Under the pieces are notes generated by a model that did not search any database, was not told the DNA's origin, and was given only the letters and a program-made list of their open reading frames with translations. From Brachionus rotundiformis (taxonomy: Eukaryota; Rotifera; Eurotatoria; Ploima; Brachionidae): a stretch of DNA of 64,000 nucleotides. The stretch's first letter is position 1. Each line of letters begins with the position of its first letter. Positions 22,372-34,751 of the stretch are shown here, piece after piece. Both the position numbers and the translations under genes were made by a program. The stretch lies in the NCBI GenBank assembly GCA_016802295.1, contig JAESIW010000137.1, positions 4,762,433 through 4,826,432 on the forward strand, given 5' to 3'.

Positions 22372-24191
22372 ATGATGTCCGCAGCTAGTTTAAGTGTCAA
22401 TGGTGAAAGAACCACTGGCGATTCTATTCGATCCCAAAACGGTACTTATATTTTAGCAAAATTTAAATAAAAGTTAATTAAAGTTTATATATTTTCTTTT
22501 AAATAGTTATGGCCGCCTCTGCTTTGGCAAACATTGTCAAAAGTTCCTTAGGTCCTCTTGGTCTGGATAAGATGCTTGTCGATGACATTGGTGTAAGCAG
22601 ATTAAAATTTATCTTTAGCAAAAAATATTTCTTTTAATAAATAAGGATGTCACAATCACCAACGATGGTGCAACTATTCTAAAGCTACTTGAAGTAGAAC
22701 ATCCAGCAGCCAAAGTTTTGGTTGATTTGGCTGAACTTCAAGATCAAGAAGTTGGTGATGGCACTACATCTGTAGTCATAATTGCTGCAGAACTATTGAA
22801 AAATGCCGATTTATTAGTTAAGCAAAAAATACATCCTACATCTATAATCAGTGGATACAGACTTGCATGCAAGTAATTTACCAATTAATTTACCAATTTA
22901 CCAAGAGTCCTATTTTTTTTTATAAAGACTTGCTGTCAAATACATCCAAGAACACTTGAGTATCAGTGTAGATGAGCTAGGAAAAGAGTGCATCATAAAT
23001 GCGGCTAAAACCAGCATGGCAAGTAAAGTGATTGGCAGTGATTCGGAATTTTTTTCCAACATGGTATACGATGCAGCCAATTTGGTTAAAGTTTCTGATG
23101 GAAAGGGCGGATATTTATATCCAATAAAGGCTGTAAATATTCTAAAAGCTCATGGAAAATCAGCTAGAGAAAGTTTATTGGTAAATGGATATGCACTCAA
23201 CTGCACTGTGGCCTCAGCAGCTATGGTAAAGAGAATTGCCAATGCCAAAATAGCTTGCTTAGACTTTAATTTACAAAAAGCCAGAATGAAATTGGGAGTT
23301 CAAGTAGTGGTTGATAATCCAGATCAATTGGATGCAATCAGAGAGCGTGAATCCGACATCACCAAGGAAACAATCCACAAAATTTTGTCCGCAGGTGCAA
23401 ATGTTGTTTTAACCACTGGCGGAATTGATGATTTGTGTTTGAAATACTTCGTAGAAGCTGGCGCAATGGCCGTCAGACGATGTAAAAAAGCTGATTTAAA
23501 GCGAATTGCCAAAGCTACTGGCGCTCAATTTTTGACCACTTTGGCAAATCTAGAAGGAGAAGAGTCATTTGACGCTTCTATGCTTGGAAATGCCGAAGAG
23601 GTTGTCCAGGAACGAATTAGCGACGATGAGCTAATTTTAATCAAGAATCCAAAAGCTAGAACTGCTGCTTCGATTATTTTAAGAGCTGCTAATGATTTTT
23701 ACTGTGATGAAATGGAAAGATCAGTCCATGATGCTTTGTGTGTCATTAAGAGAGTAATGGAATCAAAGCAAGTCGTGCCAGGCGGTGGATGTGTCGAAGC
23801 TGCTCTATCGATATACTTAGAGAACTTTGCCACTTCAGTGAGTTCGCGTGAACAACTGGCCATTGCCGAATTCGCTAATTCTTTATTAGTCATACCAAAG
23901 TGTCTAGCTGTTAACGCTGCCAAAGACTCGACAGACTTAGTCGCCAAACTAAGAGCTTACCACAACAATTCTCAATTAAAACCAGAACAATATGGAAAGT
24001 TAAAATGGTATGGTCTAGACTTGATTGATGGAAAGATCAGAGACAACAAAGCACATGGTGTTTTCGAACCAGCTATGTCCAAAGTTAAATGTCTTAAATT
24101 TGCCACTGAAGCGGCTATCACAATACTCAGAATTGATGACATGATCAAATTAGCTCCTGAACAGAAAGCTGGTCGAGAAGAATGTGATTAA
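22372..24191 (+). CDS. TCP1: T-complex protein 1 subunit alpha (CCT1)
   Basis: Alpha subunit of the cytosolic chaperonin TRiC/CCT, which folds actin, tubulin and other proteins using ATP. Four exons: 22372-22441, 22507-22592, 22646-22872, 22928-24191, giving 548 codons, about the family's usual 555. Motifs: SSLGPLGLDKMLVDD, TITNDGATILKLLE, the nucleotide-binding GDGTTSVVI, HPTSIISGYRLACK, LTTGGIDDLCLKYFVEAGA, VVPGGGCVEAALSIYLENFA, and STDLVAKLRAYHN. Two ATGs are adjacent (22372 and 22375) and either could be used. The C-terminus is slightly shorter than in vertebrates. Confidence 0.97.
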
Positions 24192-24575
24192 GTTATTTTT
24201 CAACCCAACAAAAAAAAAAATAAAATTAATTTAAACATTTCATTAAAATATACAAGTTCGGTATTTTTCCCATAAACCATTATATTTTTTTTTGAGTTCT
24301 AAATTATATGACTTTTCTAAATTTTTAATTATCAACATAACTAAATTAAAAATAAATAAAAATTTAAATAAGTTTTTTTTTCTCTGTTTTAAAACTAGAT
24401 ATTTGACAATCGGTCAAAAAAAGCTTTTTGTTAACTTGTTTAATCAAAATATAAACTACAGTATGTGTGCGTATTTGATTTTTATATTTTTCTAAGAAAT
24501 TATTTTTTAAATAATGAATCATAATTTCCATAATAATTAATGGAAATAAAATTATCATTTAAGGCTTTAGAATAA
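24192..24575. other. Short intergenic spacer TCP1-UBE2Q
   Basis: 384 bp, AT-rich, no feature beyond an AG at 24569-24570 that lies 5 nt before the UBE2Q ATG. Confidence 0.5.
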
Positions 24576-25891
24576 ATGACATCGACACAGAATCAGCTAA
24601 AAAACCATCTTAGAGTGCTGGAAAATTTTTTTCCAAAAGCTAACATGCACCAATGTTATAGAATTATATCATCAGAAGTGAAAGAACTTGTTTCCGAGTT
24701 CATCGATATTAAGAAAAATAAATATCGATTTATTACAAACATTACTGTAAGATAACTTGATTTTTTATAACCTTGGTCTAAAGATTTTAGGATGAATATC
24801 CGAAAGTTGCGCCCATTTGGTTTACGGAAAGCGATGACGAAGGCTTGGATCAAATAGTTGAATCGTTAAATACTGCCAGTGGAGAAGATAGTTATATAAT
24901 TAATCAAGTTAAAAAGCTGATCACTAAACTATGTCAACTAAAGAACACGCCTTTACCAGAGTTGTCTCAGTTAGAAGTGGTGGAACTTCCGGCTTCCGTA
25001 GTTTAAAGCATCTTGTGTAAAACCGAGCATTAATTATTTAAAATTAAGAATCAAGAAATAGAATGTAATGCTGATAGAAAAATCCTGTCAGCAAAAGTTG
25101 TCAAAGATTTAAATGAGGAGGAGGATGATGATGATTTTTTTGAAAAAAATTCAGTTTTTAAACAAGAATTTGAACAGAAAATACAAAAATTTAATTATCA
25201 AGTTTTATTATTTAAGTCAATTAAAATTTAGCTAAAAAATTTATTAAGACAAACAACTACGGATCAACGATGGCAAACTCTCGCCTTATGAAAGAGTACA
25301 AGGAAATTATTTTATCAGACAATTATTCAAAAGGAATATATTCTGTTGAATTAAAGAATGACTGTTTATACGAATGGAACGTTTACTTGTACAAGTATCT
25401 GTTTTATTTAAATTTTTTAATAAAAAATTTAAAACTTTTTTATTATCTAAGAGTGGATGAGGATTCTGAATTATTTACAGACATGAAACAATATAAAGAA
25501 AAAAATCAAAAAGACCATTTATTATTTAATTTTATTTTTAAAGTATTACCAAATTGATAAATTAAATAAGAATTAATGCTTGGTGATTAAGGAAACATTT
25601 CCCTTCGATCCACCGTTTGTAAGACTGGTTTGTCCAATAATAAAAGGTGGCTATGTAATGAAAGGAGGGGCCTTATGTATGGAGCTATTGACCAAACAAG
25701 GCTGGTCAAGTGTGTACTGTATTGAGTCAGTGGTTTTGCAGATAGCATCTATGTTGGTCAAAGGAAAAGCAAGAATTGATTTTCAAGCTCATTCAAGCTA
25801 CAGCTTGCATCAAGCGAAGCTTTCGTTTGATTACTTGAGTAAGATGCATGAAAAAGTTGGCTGGAAACAAGATAAAAAAGACGAAGGCTAA
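24576..25891 (+). CDS. UBE2Q: Ubiquitin-conjugating enzyme E2 Q-type
   Basis: E2 enzyme of the UBE2Q1/UBE2Q2 group, which carries ubiquitin on its active-site cysteine. Six exons: 24576-24746, 24791-24997, 25049-25201, 25249-25394, 25452-25542, 25592-25891, giving 355 codons (vertebrate proteins are longer). The N-terminal RWD-like region has YPKVAPIWFTESDDE, followed by an acidic linker with EEEDDDD. The UBC domain has NSRLMKEYKEI, GIYSVELKNDCLYEWNV, the ETFPFDPPFVRLVCP block, GGALCMELLTKQGWSS with catalytic Cys285, and LVKGKARIDF. I chose the 47-bp intron before exon 4 over a 30-bp alternative, to match local intron size. Both keep the frame. Confidence 0.94.
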
Positions 25892-28800
25892 ATGATCTAT
25901 TTTTGATTTAAAAAAAATTAAAAATATAACTATGCAAATTATTCAAAAAATATCCTTTTAGGATCAAGGGTCGAAATTTTATAGACAAAATTAAATTAAA
26001 TTTTCCATTTTTTTTAATTAATTAGAAATAAAATATTTTTTTCATTTGTCTTTTTTGGATTCGATTTTAAAAAACTGCAAAAAATCATAATTTAATTAAG
26101 AAAACCAAATTTAAAATCTAAAATTTAAAAATAGTAAAAATATTGTTCATCAAAAATTCTTTTTGTTTCTATTTAAATTTTACAATAAATTATCAAGAAT
26201 TTTTTAATTAAATTTCAATTGTTTTATCAATTTGTTTAATTTTATTTTTATATTTCATTATTAAAATCATTTTTGATTTTAATAATAAAAAGAAATGTTT
26301 ATTTATCATGCATAATAAGATCAATTACCTATATTTTTTAGAATACCTATATACCTATATTTTTTAGAATCTCTAAATAAACTTTTTAACAATTTGTTTT
26401 ACTAATGCCAAAAATTGAGTCATTTAATTATTTTTGTAGTACGAAACCACAATTTCTTTTAAGATTATTCATTTAATTATTTATTAAAACCAAATATTAA
26501 AAAGATAAATCTAAAAAAATGTAAAAATAATTTCAAATCACATTTTTTTTTCACATTTTGATATCTATTTTTTTATTTACCAATTATTTTTACTTTTATA
26601 TTAATAAAGAATTGAAAAATATTTATAAATTTTTTTTGTGAAAAATATTAATTCAAATCTATTTAGTTTAGTTCAAATGGAAAATTAAAACTCTTCCAAG
26701 TTCCATGTTTTAGAGAATACTTTGTAATTCTCACAGATTAGGCAGGTGTACGAGCAGTCCTAATTTTGAATGATCGGGATCATCGTTAGAAGACAGAGAT
26801 TTAATAAGTTCCAGTTTACTCTTAACATACTTTTAACATGCTTCTTAGCAGATTTAGCACCGGATTCTCTAAGTTTAGCACAAGATCCGTTCCATAATGA
26901 ACATTTCTGCGCTAGAATTGGCAATTTTCTTAATTTTTTTCAATACAAATCAATGTCTCGAATTAAAAATGCCTCTGGTTAAGTAAGTTAAAAATTGAAA
27001 AAATCATAAAAATCAAGAATATTAATTTTGTTTGTCAAAACTTGTTCTAAAGAATGTATTCAATCTTTTTAAAAAAAAATAAGAATAAATTATTTAAAGA
27101 AATTTAAAATAGATGGTTTTCATTTTAAAATTTTGTTCATGAAGTCCAGACTTTGAGTTAATTTGAAGAGTCAATTTTAAAAATAACTTGCTTATACCAA
27201 ATGATTTTTAAGTGATTAATTAGTACTTGATCCTTTTCGAACCTTTTTAACACAGACATACTTCATAGGTATCATGCTGGTTTTGTATCACTTTTTATCT
27301 ATTCTTTTTTTATTTGAATGAGACGTAATTATGCCGAGTAATTAAATTACTTCAAAAATAAATTTTAAACTAGTGTTAGAACAAGATAGAATATTTAAGA
27401 AATAATTATCTCTCAATATTAAAAGAATATTTGCCGACTATTTAGGGCGTTCAGTGAAGGAAATTTTCTCAATAGCCCACTGTTTTCAAAGATAAACATT
27501 TTATTCCGTATCAGATTTTTCTGGGAAAATAAGCACTTAATTTAAATAGTCTCATTATCAGTTTGGTTCTTGCTTTGATAAAAATCCAATTGAGAATCAC
27601 AAAAGAATCACTGGTCATTAATGGAAAAATGTTGGCGTTATTCTAAAATGGACACATTAAGATTAAGCGATAAAAAAATTATTTTTACAAATATTGAGTA
27701 ATAACTTATCGAAGCTTGTAAACATTTGTTTAATACTCTAACATGTAATTAGCTAGCACTTTATTAGATTGATCTTTCCAACTGTGAATGAAAAAATTTT
27801 ATCCCATTCACGTGATAGATAAATATCACTTTTGGATTTTTTAAAGCATTTATTTAAGTTTATTATCTTATTAACAATTAGCATTGACTAATCGTATTAA
27901 ATATTTAAAATCTTTCTATTCCATGCATGGTAATTTAATCATTTACACATTATACTCTTGAAAAAACGCCTGGTCATTTCTGAAATCTTCCTATGACTAA
28001 AAAATTTATCTGCTTATTGTCATGATTAGTTCAAGTACCTAATTGGTGTTAAGTAGCCTCGTGTTTTTACTCTAAATGAGAAAATATTAAATTATTTATT
28101 AAAATAAGCAAATTAATTACTTGTTGATATGAATATTTATTTTTTATAAATTTTAAACTTGATTAAACTATTAATAAAAATTGTATATAATATCAGTCCT
28201 TCCAAATACAATCCCATTTTTATTAGCTTGTAAGTGGCACGAGAACCTGGTAAATTTTGAGGGACTGAAATGAGGCTAAAATTATACTATTTATCAATCT
28301 CCATTACAGTAAACAGGACTCCTAATAATTGCTTAATTTGTTTTTTACTATTAAAGTCTTTTTTATTAATTTTTAAATTGTACTTCATCCTAATTACCTT
28401 AAATATCCTCTAAATTTAAAGCTTTTTCAAATTTAATTAATTAATTATTTAATAGATAAATATTTTACAAAAATTCGATTTAGTTTTTTCGGACGAACCC
28501 TAGAGTCATCCCTAAAATATATTTTTCATTGAAAAATAAAAAAATAATAAACTCTAAGATTCATTAAATAATAAATTTTTGTTATCTATTGTGAAACGAT
28601 GAATTTGTTAAAAAACCTGAAAATTGGTTTTCTAAAAAATTTTTTCTATCATTCAATTGATTCGAAATTATAAAAAAATAATTCTTCCGAGTCAAAAATA
28701 AAATTAAAAACACAACTTTTCAATTTTATCATTTTAGGTATTTGCGTGGAAACATTAATCTTAATTTTTTGGAAAATTAATAAATGAAATCAATTAATAA

Positions 28801-28921
28801 ATTAATTTTTAAATTTGAATTATTTTTATTAAATAAAAAAGGATTTGAAAATATTAAACAATAAGAATTATTAATATTTTTTTAAAAAATATTTAAATAA
28901 AAATACATATAAAGTAATAAG
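25892..28921. other. Large intergenic region downstream of the Sp gene
   Basis: About 3 kb without a supported gene. It lies 3' of both UBE2Q and the Sp factor. A short tandem repeat of CCTATATTTTTTAGAAT sits near 26330-26371. A GC-elevated patch at 26770-26982 is open on both strands (70 codons plus; a minus frame with QKCSLWNGSCAKLRESGAKS) but has no recognisable family. An imperfect 76-nt hairpin lies at 28193-28268. Confidence 0.45.
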
Positions 28922-30589
28922 TCAGTTTTCTAGCTGTTGGCCTTCCTTGGACTCAATTGTGCCATCTTGTGTGCCGAACTGGCCCGACTTGTTTCCATGT
29001 ATTTTCATATGCTTGTTCAAATGGTCGCTACGCATGAACTTCTTTGAACAAATTGAACAAGAAAATTTTTTTTCGCCTAAAAATATTATTAAAAAAAATA
29101 AAAACAAGTTAATTATATGTTCCGGATTGAGTGCTAAGTTCACTTATTCGAACTCTGTAATTAAAATCAAGTGAACAAATAATTTATGATTTAAAATTTG
29201 TCGCTTATTGTGGAGTCTTAAGCCTATAATTAAATATCTCGTATGTCTAATTAAAGACTAGCATGACTTTAACAAAAAGAATGATAATTGATTTAGAATC
29301 AATTGAACATATTGGTCAAATGTAGAACAATCCGGCTCAGGGCACACAAACAAATAGCTTACCTGTATGAGTTCTCAAATGTCTCTGTAATTCATCCGAC
29401 CTGGTAAACCGTTTACCGCAAAATAAATAGTTGCATAAAAATGGTCTTTCTCCTGAAATAAAAAAAAAATTAATAAAAAAAAATAAATATGCTGCTGAGC
29501 TTTTATTAAAACTATTTTATGAGAAACAAAGCTTTTAACATGATAAACAAATATTGAAAGTCTAGTAGAGATTAAAGGAAATAAAAATTTTTTTCAAAGA
29601 TAACCTGTGTGCCATCTGAGATGCGCTTTCAAATGAGATGTCTTGTTGTAGATCTTGCCACAGCCCGGTATGTGACAACTATGTACATTTTTTTTCTTCG
29701 TAGGATCTAGCTTGTCCGCCTCGAGACAATTTGGACAATCGCACTGAGTCTTACCTGACGCTCGACTTTTGCCTGCGCTCTTGTTGACTGTGCTCTCGTC
29801 TGTGGTGGTCGAGTCCTCATTGTTTGAAGGAACCTCATTAGATGGTGCATCATTTTTTGTCTTGGTCAATTTTTGTTTTTTGGCTGGATTGGCCTCTACT
29901 TTATTTTCGTCTTGTCCAGCATAGCCATGCTCAAATGCTTGAGCCTGCCGATCTGTACCTATATAGTAATTTGTTGCTGAATTTTTATCTCTATTTGGCG
30001 ACAATGGGTAGTAGCCTTGATCATAAGTGTACGCGCTCTCTTGACTAGTGTTTATGCCGAGGAAAACTTGGTTGGTGTATGTTTTTGGCAACCATGAGTT
30101 TGTGCTCATGTCCCACCAGGTTGAATTTTGAACACTTTGATTGGCAAAGTTGTTTATTGAGTAGAAATTGTTGAATTCCTCGCAACTTTGGTGAATTTGT
30201 TCAGCATGAGGCTCATTTGGATATACTAAAGGAAAAGTGTTTTGAAATGTGTACGGAGAGGGATGTGTTGCCAGTCCGAACGAACACTGGTTGGGCGAAG
30301 ACATCGATAGGGGAGAAGATGATGACGAACTGGCCGAATTCGGCTTCATGCTCGTGTACTCAACCAATGAGTTGTAAGAATTTGCTGGTGCTGGTATTAG
30401 GCCGCTGAATGATGACATTTTATTTTGATTTTTTTTCCAAATATAAAATCCAGATGAATCAGTCGAATCGAAATAATTCTGCTTGCTGGCAAATGTGTTA
30501 TTATACTCGTTAGAGGAAGATGATGATAGTATTGGTGGCGACGAGTTTAATTTCTCATTACTGTTACTACAAAGTGTAGTCGCGATCAT
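28922..30589 (-). CDS. Sp: Sp-family zinc-finger transcription factor
   Basis: Binds GC/GT boxes through three C-terminal C2H2 fingers; nuclear. Three exons on the minus strand: 30589-29605, 29452-29363, 29076-28922, giving 409 codons. A buttonhead box, CDCPNCLEA (about residues 283-291), precedes the fingers and marks the Sp rather than the KLF branch. Finger 1 has C305, C310, H323, H327 (KTSHLKAHLRWH), finger 2 has TRSDELQRHLRTH, and finger 3 has MRSDHLNKHMKIH. The N-terminal half is Ser/Asn/Tyr-rich. ATTLC near the start may be a degenerate Sp box (usually LLAATC). The ATG at 30589 is the first in frame, but an AG at 30611-30612 keeps the frame open upstream, so an earlier coding exon cannot be excluded. 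The exact Sp subgroup is uncertain. Confidence 0.93.
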
Positions 30590-30646
30590 TCTACTCAATT
30601 TGTCTATAATTAACAGAATAATTATATTTTTACCTTATAAAGACAC

Positions 30647-30654
30647 CTTTTATA
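30647..30654 (-). promoter_or_regulatory. TATA-like box upstream of Sp gene
   Basis: TATAAAAG on the minus strand, 58 bp before the ATG at 30589. A CCAAT-type pentamer lies further upstream near 30791-30798, inside the palindrome TTGGTTGTGAACCAA. Motif match only; in AT-rich DNA TATA-like strings are common. Confidence 0.35.
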
Positions 30655-30811
30655 ATGGAATTTTTGAAAAAAATTATATAGAATTGAAATTTAGAATTTG
30701 CTCATAGGCTTATTCACTTTTTATTCTGGCTTAATAAAATTTTACTTAAATATTTGATTTCAATTTGTATATTAAAGAGCTTTTGGTTGTGAACCAATCG
30801 CAATTTGTTAG

Positions 30812-30865
30812 ACATAGCTAATTAAGCCAGTAAGAAAAATTTACTCTTAAGTTAATTAGCTATGT
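30812..30865. repeat. Perfect 14-bp inverted repeat upstream of Sp
   Basis: ACATAGCTAATTAA at 30812-30825 and its exact reverse complement at 30852-30865, with a 26-nt spacer. Each arm contains TAATTA, a homeodomain core, so this may be a paired binding site or a hairpin. Confidence 0.7.
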
Positions 30866-31418
30866 AGCCAATTAAATATATAGAAAATTTTATCCATTCA
30901 TATCATTGTAGAGTTGTCACAGGTATTTGTTGATTCGATGGACTTTTTTTTTATCTTAATCAATTTTAAACAAAAAAAGCGCTTTTCTCGCCTTTTTGCC
31001 TGGCAGGTATTCAAGCTCATTTATCTTTTTTGTGTCATTTGTCATTTTTACAAGTGACTAGCTTTTCAAATTGCATAATTTTTCACTGACATCTGACTAA
31101 AGCTGAGTCGAATGAAAAAGTTATCTAATTTGGAATCTTGATGAGGCGTATTTGTACCAACCAACTTTGATAAGATATAGATTGTGTAATTAGAATTAGT
31201 TCGCCTTGTACTTTTGATTATACATTTTCCTTGTTAATAGAAAAAAATTGTTTGATCAATTTTTGTTGAATTTCCATGATTAGATCGTCTTAATAAAAGA
31301 TATAAAAGAAAGAAATTCGATATTTAGATCAAATTTTCATTCCATGCCCTGATTTCAATTTTTTAATAAAATTCAATTATTAATTAAAAATCGAGAGCAA
31401 AAGATTTGTCTTTTTTAA

Positions 31419-31729
31419 ACAATGTGAACATTTTCAGCCACAATTGGGTCTATGAAGGTGTAAAAAAATATTTAAGAGCTAAATATTATGCCACTTTTCA
31501 TTAATCAAGTTGAAAAATTAATTTTTGCAAAATAAATTTTCATTCTAGGCAGTGACTTTAATATTTCAATTAAAAAATAAAAAATCTTTATCAATTATCC
31601 TGGGTTTGTAAATAAAAATTGATATACAATTTTAAGCAATGAGAACAATGATCCTAGCACAATTGGTTCTACGAAGATGTAAATAATAAGATTAAGCAGC
31701 TAAATATTATACCAATCTTTATTGATCAA
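31419..31729 (+). repeat. Diverged tandem duplication
   Basis: Unit 1 (31419-31509) and unit 2 (31636-31729) share CACAATTGG, the stretch around TATGAAGG/TACGAAGA, GCTAAATATTAT and ATTGATCAA-like ends in the same order. The period is about 220 bp. No continuous ORF spans both units. Confidence 0.6.
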
Positions 31730-34700
31730 ATATAATAATTAAATTATTGTAAAATAAGTAAAATGTCAAATCCAACTTAACATTTATGCATATTTTTATT
31801 CAAAATAAATAATAATGCATGTATAAATTAAATTTTTTTTTATTTAAGATTTTAAATTAATATCAAGTTATAATCATAATTCTGTGATATTATTTATATT
31901 AATTGATCAATTTTTTTATTTTATCATTTAATTGAAAAATTTTTTTAGAATATTAATTTATAAATGACATGATTTGTTCTATACTTACTTTAAAAAAAAA
32001 AAATTGCAACCCGTTCTTTAATAATATCCAGGGTTGCTTAAAATAATAAACAAAAAACCTTTATTTCCTAAGGAAACTCGCTTAGTCTTATAAGCGAATA
32101 TAATAAACATTGTTCAAAATTTAACAAATATTAGCTTTTTGGCAATTTATTCCACGAGCTTAGAGCAAAAATATTAAAATTCAAAAAAAAATTTAAAAGA
32201 ACAAGGGTCAAGGGTTTTTCTTTGAAGAGTGAAGTATATATAATTAAGTGCTAAATCAGATATTTCAATTCACTTAGCCGATAAATTTGGTAAAAATTTT
32301 CAATTGATTTTTTAGTTAAAAAAAAATAACAAAAAAATAGGTGAATTAAGTTTTTCATGAATATTTTGATATGTTTTTAATCGCTTAATATCAGAATAAG
32401 AAATTCATTTTTTTCATTCCTTAAAATTCTTTTTATATCACAATTTTAATAAATAATTATATGCCTTTTATAAGAGAAAACACGATTTTTTAACAATTAT
32501 AGTTAATTTTATAAATTACAGCTAATCAATATTTTATTATTTTGTAACATGTAACTCACTTTTCTCTTTTGCTAATTGCATTAAATTACATCTCGAATCC
32601 AAATCTTTTTACTAGAATAGGTAAATACACAATCATTCTGCTAAAATAACTATTATCATTAAAACGCATTATCTTTTTAGTTTAAAAAATAAGTCTTGAA
32701 AAAAAATTTCATAAGCACTTACCTGTGCTAAAAAGTTTTAACAATTAAGAAAAAAAAATTTCGTCTTTGATAAAGTATTGATTTAAGAGAAAATTTTTTA
32801 AACTTATTTTAAAATATGTATTAAATATAAAGTTAACAAAATTATTATTATAAAATAATTTCCTTAAGATAATTTGAAATTATTTTATCAAAAACACCAA
32901 GCGTTTTTTCATGTTTTTTAAATCCAAAATATTAAATAAAAGTGATTTTATTAAGGAATGAGTTTTTATAAAGAAATCTATAAAATTAATTTAATTCAAA
33001 CAAAATTTTTTATTTGTCCTGTCTGTTTATTTTGTTAAGAAAGTCAAATGACTTGTCCGGTGCTTCCAGTGTTGTCAACATAAGTTTTTATTTGATCTTA
33101 GTTTAAGGAATTTTTATATTCTAAAAGATTTACTTAATACTATTGTAAAGATAAACAAATTAAAAAAAGATAAATGGTAAATATTTTAAAATAAATTATA
33201 ATGTCTAAGTATATTTATTTAGGTAGAAGAGTTTTTTTATTTTTTAATAAAAAGAATAGGAAAAGCGAACTATTTTAAAAAATATTTCTTAAATTTTAAT
33301 TTAATTTTAAGTTTTGAAAAATTTATAAAAGACTGATCATATAAACAGTTTTAAGGTTAAGTAAACAAATACGGACAAGTCTGAATGAATTATGTAATTT
33401 TCTTATGGTAAAATCGAAGCAGGAAAATTTTAATCTAGCTTTGGTTTCGAAAGAAAAGCTATAATTTTGCATAAAAAAGAGTAATATTGACGTGATAGAC
33501 AAATATATATTATATAATGCCTAATTATATAAACTAATTTCAGATTTTGAATTTTCATTTTTAATTTAAAATTTAAGCAATGGCTTTTAACTCTTTTGTG
33601 CGTCAATATTAAGAAAAAATATTATTATGTTTAATATTCGTTTGACATGTTTTGAAATATGTGTTTACCATAGTTACCAGGCTTAATTTTTTTTTTGATA
33701 ATAAAAATTATGCTTCTCATTGTTGGGAATCGAAATTATTTAAATATTAGGACTAATAAACATACGGAATGATGATTAATGTGTATATGCTTTGACCGAT
33801 AATCAATTCAAATAAAAAGACTTTCTTCAAAATTAAAATATATTTTTCTTTATTTTGGAATTTAATTTCACCTTATGATATTTAAATGTTAGACTAGTAA
33901 TAAAGCTTTGTTTTCAAATCTAAATTACATTTTTTTTTATCATTTTTAATTTAGATAACTAGAATTTTAAATTATTCAAACAGTTATTTAGCTAGGGATT
34001 TCATTACAATTATTTTAAAAAATGATTAAACTCCTCATATCACTTTGGTTGCTAACTCTCTCCGATAGCAACTTGGTTTAGAATTAATTTCGCTCGAGTT
34101 GAAATCACTAAACATCATAATTTATTTAATATGAATTTCAAAATTTAAACTTTAGAATCTTATCATCATTAATAAGATTAGAACAGTTGTTATTAAAATC
34201 ATAAAATTATGTAATTTAAGTCCTATTTGAGCTCAAAAATCAATATAATCTTTTATCTATAAAAAAAGGTTTTCAAATTTTTTTCGAATCGCGTTATGAA
34301 AATGAGCAAAAGTTTAATTTTACAAAACTTGGCCAAGCTTGATGCAAAAATAGTCAGTTTTTTAATTAATTATATTCTGTAATTAGAGGAGGTATTCAAA
34401 TTTAATTGGAGCCTTTGCGGAATTAGCTCTACAATCACGAACGTCGAGCGCCAAGCACTTAAAAATTTCCATCTATTATGGAATCATGAAACATAAATTT
34501 TCACGAGTCAGACCCAAATATTAAATTTAATACGTTTAGTACTGAGTAAATCATTTTTCATAAAAAAAATTTGAGGTACATCAAATATTTGAGTTGACTT
34601 GTTGACACAAAATAAAATTTAAACTTTATAAAATAAATTGGTCCATTTAACTTAGATTTTAAAAATACTTCTTAAATTGTGTATGCTTAAAGTACATAAA

Positions 34701-34751
34701 TTTAATTATTAAATGATAGATATTTTTAGATATTTTTTTTTAAATAAATAA

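Larger units (their letters stand above)
30590..34751. other. Large non-coding region between divergent Sp and TULP genes
   Basis: About 4.2 kb with no supported ORF, unusually long for this compact locus and typical of the regulatory flank of a developmental factor. Contents: the TATA-like site, a 14-bp perfect inverted repeat (30812-30865), a diverged tandem duplication (31419-31729), small hairpins near 32076 (TCGCTTA/TAAGCGA) and 34047 (GTTGCTA/TAGCAAC), and a GC-elevated patch near 34405-34475. Confidence 0.5.

Noticed and set aside
24292..24558. Overlapping plus and minus ORFs between TCP1 and UBE2Q
   Set aside because: Composed mainly of Lys, Asn, Phe and Leu from AT-rich sequence, with no recognisable domain.
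25202..25231. 30-bp intron in UBE2Q
   Set aside because: A 47-bp alternative ending at 25248 keeps the frame and matches local intron length.
30590..30598. Sp coding start at a TTG codon (30598)
   Set aside because: TTG initiation is unlikely in an animal gene; the first ATG at 30589 is used, while noting a possible upstream exon.
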